From contig NZ_JPRN01000010.1 of the NCBI RefSeq assembly GCF_000737715.1, forward strand, positions 62,001 to 126,000: a DNA stretch of 64,000 nucleotides, given 5' to 3'. A program made the position numbers and the translations under genes. The notes below the pieces were generated by a model. It saw only the letters and a program-made list of their open reading frames with translations, was not told the DNA's origin and did no database searches. Source of the stretch: Chryseobacterium sp. JM1 (GTDB lineage: Bacteria; Bacteroidota; Bacteroidia; Flavobacteriales; Weeksellaceae). Below, one piece after another: positions 60,157-64,000 of the stretch (positions are counted from its first letter, which is position 1; each line of letters begins with the position of its first letter).

Positions 60157-61278
60157 TTATAATGATATACTTGTCAATATTTCATCGAGTACACTCTGCA
60201 TATCTTTTGCTGTATTTACGCCACTTTGATTGGTTATAATAAAAACGCCAAGATTATATTTTGGTATGATGTAGATAAAGCATTGTGCGCGAAAAACACC
60301 GCCATGATGCTTATACACTATTCCCAATTTTTCATCCGTAATGACTCTCCACGCATATCCTGAACTGAACGTATCATCAATTTTAACCAAAGGCTTATGC
60401 GATTCTGCTATTTCAGGAGTATTTTTTAATTGATACTTTATGTATTCCATCATATCCGGAAGCGTTGTTTTTACGTTACCTGATGACCCCCAAAGTGATG
60501 GCACTAATTGAGGAGCTATGGCATTATAATCACAATGATATCCCACGGCAAGATGGGCTGCTTCTTTTTTTGATAAATTAATCTTCGTATGCTTCATTTG
60601 AAGGTTATCAGCAAAATATTCTTTTAATAAAACTTCAAAATTTTTATGATAAGCTTTTTCTAAAACAGCACTTAAAAGTTCAATACCGGCATTTGAATAT
60701 GAAAATTTATGTCCCGGTACCGCATCCAATTTTACGGTGTGCAGGTCTCTTAAAAAATCTTTTTGTTTATAGTTTTTCAAGATGTTATTGGTATTCTCAG
60801 GTGCTTTTTCATTCGTGAAATCATTCAGTACCGCATTCACTTCCAAAGGCAGCATTTTAGGCAAGCCACTTGTGTGAGTCACCAAATCCTTTATAAGAAC
60901 GGGATGACCATTGAAAACCAGGTTAGGATAATCTTCAGATAAATATTTCTGAACAGGGTCTTCAAGCTTTAATTTTTTATCCAAAACAGCTTTCGCCACT
61001 AATGTTCCGGTTAAAGTTTTACTCAGGGAACCGATCTCATAGATGGTTTCATTATTCGGCGGGTTGGATTTTCCTTTTTCCAATTCACCATAATGTCCTA
61101 TGTATTCCTGCCCCTGGTAAACAATTCCGATCGACACAGCATTGATTACTGGTTTTTCAACCATCTTATTCACGGCATGATCAACTATTGATTTCAGATT
61201 AACGGTTTCTTTGATTGGCTGTTGTCCTAAACAAAATACTGAGAGAAATGATACAGTAAAAAGAATTGTTTTTTTCAT
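60157..61278 (-). CDS. Serine hydrolase (class C beta-lactamase/PBP4-like fold)
   Basis: A 373-residue exported enzyme (signal peptide MKKTILFTVSFLSVFCLGQQ). The catalytic motifs are SLSK in YEIGSLSKTLTG, YSN in FSYSNAGIELL and the late HHGG in VYKHHGGVFRAQ, as in AmpC-like esterases and peptidases. It may be an esterase, D-aminopeptidase or beta-lactamase; the sequence does not tell which. It is 23 bases downstream of the alpha/beta hydrolase gene. Confidence 0.85.
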   Translation of the reverse strand: MKKTILFTVSFLSVFCLGQQPIKETVNLKSIVDHAVNKMVEKPVINAVSIGIVYQGQEYIGHYGELEKGKSNPPNNETIYEIGSLSKTLTGTLVAKAVLDKKLKLEDPVQKYLSEDYPNLVFNGHPVLIKDLVTHTSGLPKMLPLEVNAVLNDFTNEKAPENTNNILKNYKQKDFLRDLHTVKLDAVPGHKFSYSNAGIELLSAVLEKAYHKNFEVLLKEYFADNLQMKHTKINLSKKEAAHLAVGYHCDYNAIAPQLVPSLWGSSGNVKTTLPDMMEYIKYQLKNTPEIAESHKPLVKIDDTFSSGYAWRVITDEKLGIVYKHHGGVFRAQCFIYIIPKYNLGVFIITNQSGVNTAKDMQSVLDEILTSISL

Positions 61279-61301
61279 GGTTTCTAAGCTTTAATTTGAA
61301 T

Positions 61302-62234
61302 TTAATACGCTAATGTTTTCATGATTCTATTTTGAAATAGTTCCGGCTCATCTTTATGGATCTGATGCCCTGAATTTTCAAATAAAAACAGGTCTTTCTT
61401 AGGTGCTTTTACCTGCTCAAAATATTTTTTTGTAATGGCGGTAGAAGTTTGGATATCGTTTTTCCCTACGAAAAAATAGATCGGACAGTTCACTTTCTTT
61501 AAAGTCTTCGGTAAATCTATTTTCATGACTTCATTCCAAGCTGGTGACCATGTTTTGGACCACTGAAGAAAGCCTTTTTTGAAATCATCACTGGTGACAT
61601 TTTTTTTACCGTCTTTATAAAAAAGCCATTTTCTAAGATAAAACAAGTCTTCATCTATTGTAAACGGAATATGCACGCTCGCCAATTCTTTGCTTGCAAC
61701 AGGATCTTCTTTAAAATGATTTTTCAGAATCGTAAGCAGTTCCTTTTCACTGGCCAGCTGACTGATCACAGGATTTACTGCAAAATAAGCATGCAGAAGC
61801 TCAGGATGATTTCTAACAATGTAAAACCCTAAAGCATTTCCCCAAGAGCTTCCAAGCAAGTATACCTTTTCCTGCTTAAGCTGCTTTCTAAGAAAATTAA
61901 TCACTTCATAGGTATCTTTACCCATCAGCTCAACGGATGGCTGCACCGGAGAAGGATTTAATGCCAGTGTTTTTCCGGCATCTCTCTGATCCCACTGAAC
62001 AATGGTGAATTTATTTTTTAAAATATGAGTAAAAGAATCTGCATTTTTCATCATTGAGCTTCCGGGGCCTCCTGATAAAAAGAGAAGTATCGGCTTAGTG
62101 GAATCATCTGTTTTAATTTCGATGGCTTGTTTTATTCCGCCAATTTCGGGGGTGAGAATAGTGTCAACTTTTACGGCTTGTGCTAAACAAAATACTGATA
62201 ATAGTAAAAGAATAAACAGGGCTGTTTTTTTCAT
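61302..62234 (-). CDS. Alpha/beta hydrolase (proline iminopeptidase-like)
   Basis: A 310-residue exported hydrolase (signal peptide, then LSGGPGSSMMKNADSF, the oxyanion turn). The nucleophile is in YLLGSSWGNALGFYIV, and the acid/base are in NCPIYFFVGKNDIQ and LFENSGHQIHKDEP. The HGGPG-like loop and cap region resemble proline iminopeptidases. It is upstream of the serine hydrolase in a probable two-gene transcript. Confidence 0.85.
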   Translation of the reverse strand: MKKTALFILLLLSVFCLAQAVKVDTILTPEIGGIKQAIEIKTDDSTKPILLFLSGGPGSSMMKNADSFTHILKNKFTIVQWDQRDAGKTLALNPSPVQPSVELMGKDTYEVINFLRKQLKQEKVYLLGSSWGNALGFYIVRNHPELLHAYFAVNPVISQLASEKELLTILKNHFKEDPVASKELASVHIPFTIDEDLFYLRKWLFYKDGKKNVTSDDFKKGFLQWSKTWSPAWNEVMKIDLPKTLKKVNCPIYFFVGKNDIQTSTAITKKYFEQVKAPKKDLFLFENSGHQIHKDEPELFQNRIMKTLAY

Positions 62235-62412
62235 GATTTCTAAATTTTAATAATCTGATGCAAAGATGAATCAGAAAATTTTTAGAAAAGTCCGGATAAA
62301 AAAAGTCGAACTGATTTTAACGGATAAAATGAGTTCGACCTTCTGTAAAACAACGTTCGACTATTTACAAAATACTAAAAATCAATCATTTGAATTTATT
62401 TTAGGAAATATT

Positions 62413-63165
62413 TCAGAGCATCAAAGCTTTTTCATTTCTTAAAAAATCAGCATAATAATTCGGAATTCCGCTCTCTTCTATGGCATGAACGGTTTCTTCA
62501 AGCGGGTAAGCGATCTGTACGATTTCCGGAATAATCTGTTCTTCGCCCATCGTTAAAACCAAGTAAGAAGCTAAACGGTTCTCTTCTTTGGAACGGCCTA
62601 CAGAACCACAGTTTATGGCCCATTTATTATTTTCAAAAGATTTCCTGAACGACAAATGAGTATGCCCCATAACAACAATATCGGATTGAGATTCCTTGAG
62701 CATAGCTGCAAAAACCTCATCATTCTCCGATTCATACAAATAAGTATCATTGCTGGACAGACTTGAATGCACAAGCTGAATATTCCACTGCTTTTTCCCT
62801 ACTTTATAGTTTAATTTTAAATGAAAAGGAAGTGCGGATAAAAACTTTTTGTTCTCTTTCGTAATATGCTGTTTGGAATAGTCAATCGCAATGAATCTGG
62901 CCTCTGTTTCTTCCTGAGAATGTTTTGATAAAGGAACTACCGGGATATCAAAAGCAATTCTTTCATCGTGATTCCCCATCAGGCAGGGAATGTTGAGATG
63001 TTTTATCTTTTCAGTGACTTCATTTCCCCACGGAGCAAAATCTACCAGATCTCCCAGACAGAATTTCTGCTGTATCCCTCTTTTCTCCATATCCTGCAAC
63101 ACCGCATTCAGCGCAGGAAGATTTCCATGCACATCACTAAAAACCGCAATCTGTATCATATCCAT
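62413..63165 (-). CDS. Metallophosphoesterase (YfcE/DVR family)
   Basis: A 250-residue calcineurin-like phosphoesterase. The metal motifs are in order: VFSDVHGNLPAL, CLGDLVDFAPWG, LMGNHDERIAF, VHSSLSSNDT and VVMGHTHLSF. I set the start at 63165 (MDMIQIA) because a -7 box TAAATTTG at 63180-63187 lies inside the longer open frame. The size and DVHGN start fit small bacterial phosphodiesterases or protein phosphatases. Confidence 0.88.
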   Translation of the reverse strand: MDMIQIAVFSDVHGNLPALNAVLQDMEKRGIQQKFCLGDLVDFAPWGNEVTEKIKHLNIPCLMGNHDERIAFDIPVVPLSKHSQEETEARFIAIDYSKQHITKENKKFLSALPFHLKLNYKVGKKQWNIQLVHSSLSSNDTYLYESENDEVFAAMLKESQSDIVVMGHTHLSFRKSFENNKWAINCGSVGRSKEENRLASYLVLTMGEEQIIPEIVQIAYPLEETVHAIEESGIPNYYADFLRNEKALML

Positions 63166-63350
63166 TCTATTATTCCTAACAAATTTACTGGAGACGTAGG
63201 ACAATATAACCAATAAGCTGTATGACATTTCACATGAATGACAAAATTTAAACTATCAGTATTCTAATACTTAGATATAATTCATGCTATTTTTATTATA
63301 CAACAGCCCGAACTAACTTTGCATCATAAAATTTAAACAATCATAAAAAA

Positions 63351-63965
63351 ATGAAAAAAGTATTGATCATTAACGGAGGACAGAATTTCGGACATTCCGG
63401 AGGAAAATATAACGATACCATTGCTCAGAATACTTTGGAAGTACTAGAGAAATTCGGAAATATAGAAGTTAAGACCACTCAGGTTTCAGAAGGTTTTGAC
63501 AAAGATGAAGAGGTTAAGAAATTTGTATGGGCAGATTTTATCATCTACCATACTCCAATCTGGTGGTTCCAGCTTCCCAACGGTCTAAAAAAATATTTCG
63601 ATGATGTTTTCACAGCCGGCCATGCCAAAGGAATTTACATGAGTGACGGAAGAAATGCAGAAAATCCGGAAATCAATTACGGAACAGGAGGAATGCTTGG
63701 TGGAAGAAAATATATGATAACAACCAGCTGGAATGCTCCTGAAACAGCTTTTACGCTTCCCGGAGAATTCTTCAATGAAACAAGTGTAGATAATGGACCT
63801 TTATTTGGTTTCCATAGAATGAATGCCTTCGTTTCCTTAGAAAAAATGGAAAGTTTTCACTTCCATGATGTAGAGAAAAATGCCAATATAGAACGTGACA
63901 TGAAGCTTTACAGAGAGCACCTTGAACAGGTTTTTGCACAGGAATTAAAACCACAGTTAGCTTAA
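63351..63965 (+). CDS. mdaB: NAD(P)H:quinone oxidoreductase MdaB
   Basis: A 204-residue flavodoxin-fold reductase close to E. coli MdaB. Shared features are LIINGGQNFGHSGGKYNDTI at the start, FIIYHTPIWWFQLPNGLKKY, FDDVFTAGHAKGIYMSDGR and GGRKYMITTSWNAPETAFT. It makes two-electron reductions of quinones with bound FAD, protecting against redox cycling. A -7 box TAACTTTG lies at 63314-63321. The stop is one base before the next ATG, so it is co-translated with it. Confidence 0.9.
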   Translation: MKKVLIINGGQNFGHSGGKYNDTIAQNTLEVLEKFGNIEVKTTQVSEGFDKDEEVKKFVWADFIIYHTPIWWFQLPNGLKKYFDDVFTAGHAKGIYMSDGRNAENPEINYGTGGMLGGRKYMITTSWNAPETAFTLPGEFFNETSVDNGPLFGFHRMNAFVSLEKMESFHFHDVEKNANIERDMKLYREHLEQVFAQELKPQLA

Positions 63966-63966
63966 C

Positions 63967-64000
63967 ATGAAAAGAGTATTTATTACAGGAATTACCGGTT
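63967..64000 (+). CDS. Start of a Rossmann-fold (SDR or epimerase-like) protein, partial
   Basis: Eleven codons read MKRVFITGITG, the beginning of an NAD(P)-binding Rossmann fold with a GxxG turn. The window ends here. It follows mdaB by one base and is probably in the same operon. Confidence 0.7.
   Translation, partial: MKRVFITGITG

Overview
The window is a stretch of chromosome from a low-GC Bacteroidota bacterium, most likely a Chryseobacterium-type Flavobacteriia. Supporting signs are the many promoters with a TAnnTTTG -7 box, the scarcity of Shine-Dalgarno sequences, a subtype-iii type VI secretion system (T6SS) with TssO, TssP and TssR, a Bacteroidota-style curli operon, an S46 dipeptidyl peptidase, and families of degenerate intergenic repeats. 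I see no rRNA, tRNA, CRISPR array, transposase or integrase.

Layout. 1-6129: a minus-strand potassium-uptake block holding kdpC (cut by the window edge), kdpB, kdpA, kdpF and two more tiny membrane ORFs, behind a sigma-54 type response regulator. 6376-15425: an M16 peptidase, a GNAT plus polysaccharide-deacetylase pair, a DPP11-like S46 peptidase, an NlpE-like lipoprotein and an MgtC-type membrane protein. 15570-19688: small accessory genes, including an Imm22-type orphan immunity gene and a possible DUF6000 gene. 19754-22825: a candidate structured RNA and polA.

23174-41208 is the T6SS region. It holds three hcp (tssD) paralogues, a VgrG, a LysM protein, a PAAR-like toxin candidate flanked by two membrane proteins, a lytic transglycosylase, ClpV, TssR, TssP, TssO and a second TssO-like protein, with a divergent LuxR-type regulator. 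The sheath, baseplate and remaining membrane genes (tssB, C, E, F, G, K, N, Q) are not here, so the system is split. All three hcp promoters carry the same pair of GTAG-N5-CTAC palindromes at identical spacing from the -7 box. This is the strongest candidate for an undescribed regulatory circuit in the window.

41309-44574: HU, a 29-residue bS22/COX24-like ribosomal microprotein, an RNase E/G that lacks the Zn-link cysteines, a membrane protein and an OsmC protein. 44800-51326: a second LuxR-type regulator lacking the phospho-aspartate, convergent to a curli locus (csgA alone; then csgB, a CsgH-like/CsgE fusion, csgF, a CsgG with a C-terminal barrel-like extension, and a propeller lipoprotein). 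51555-54815: Nudix hydrolase, acyltransferase, lipoprotein and Mpl. 55197-64000: general metabolism and stress genes (nitronate monooxygenase, AlkD-like protein, aldo/keto reductase, two GNATs, LysR, two serine hydrolases, phosphoesterase, MdaB, and the start of a Rossmann-fold protein).

Function assignments rest on recognising motifs and architecture by eye. No database search or alignment was run.
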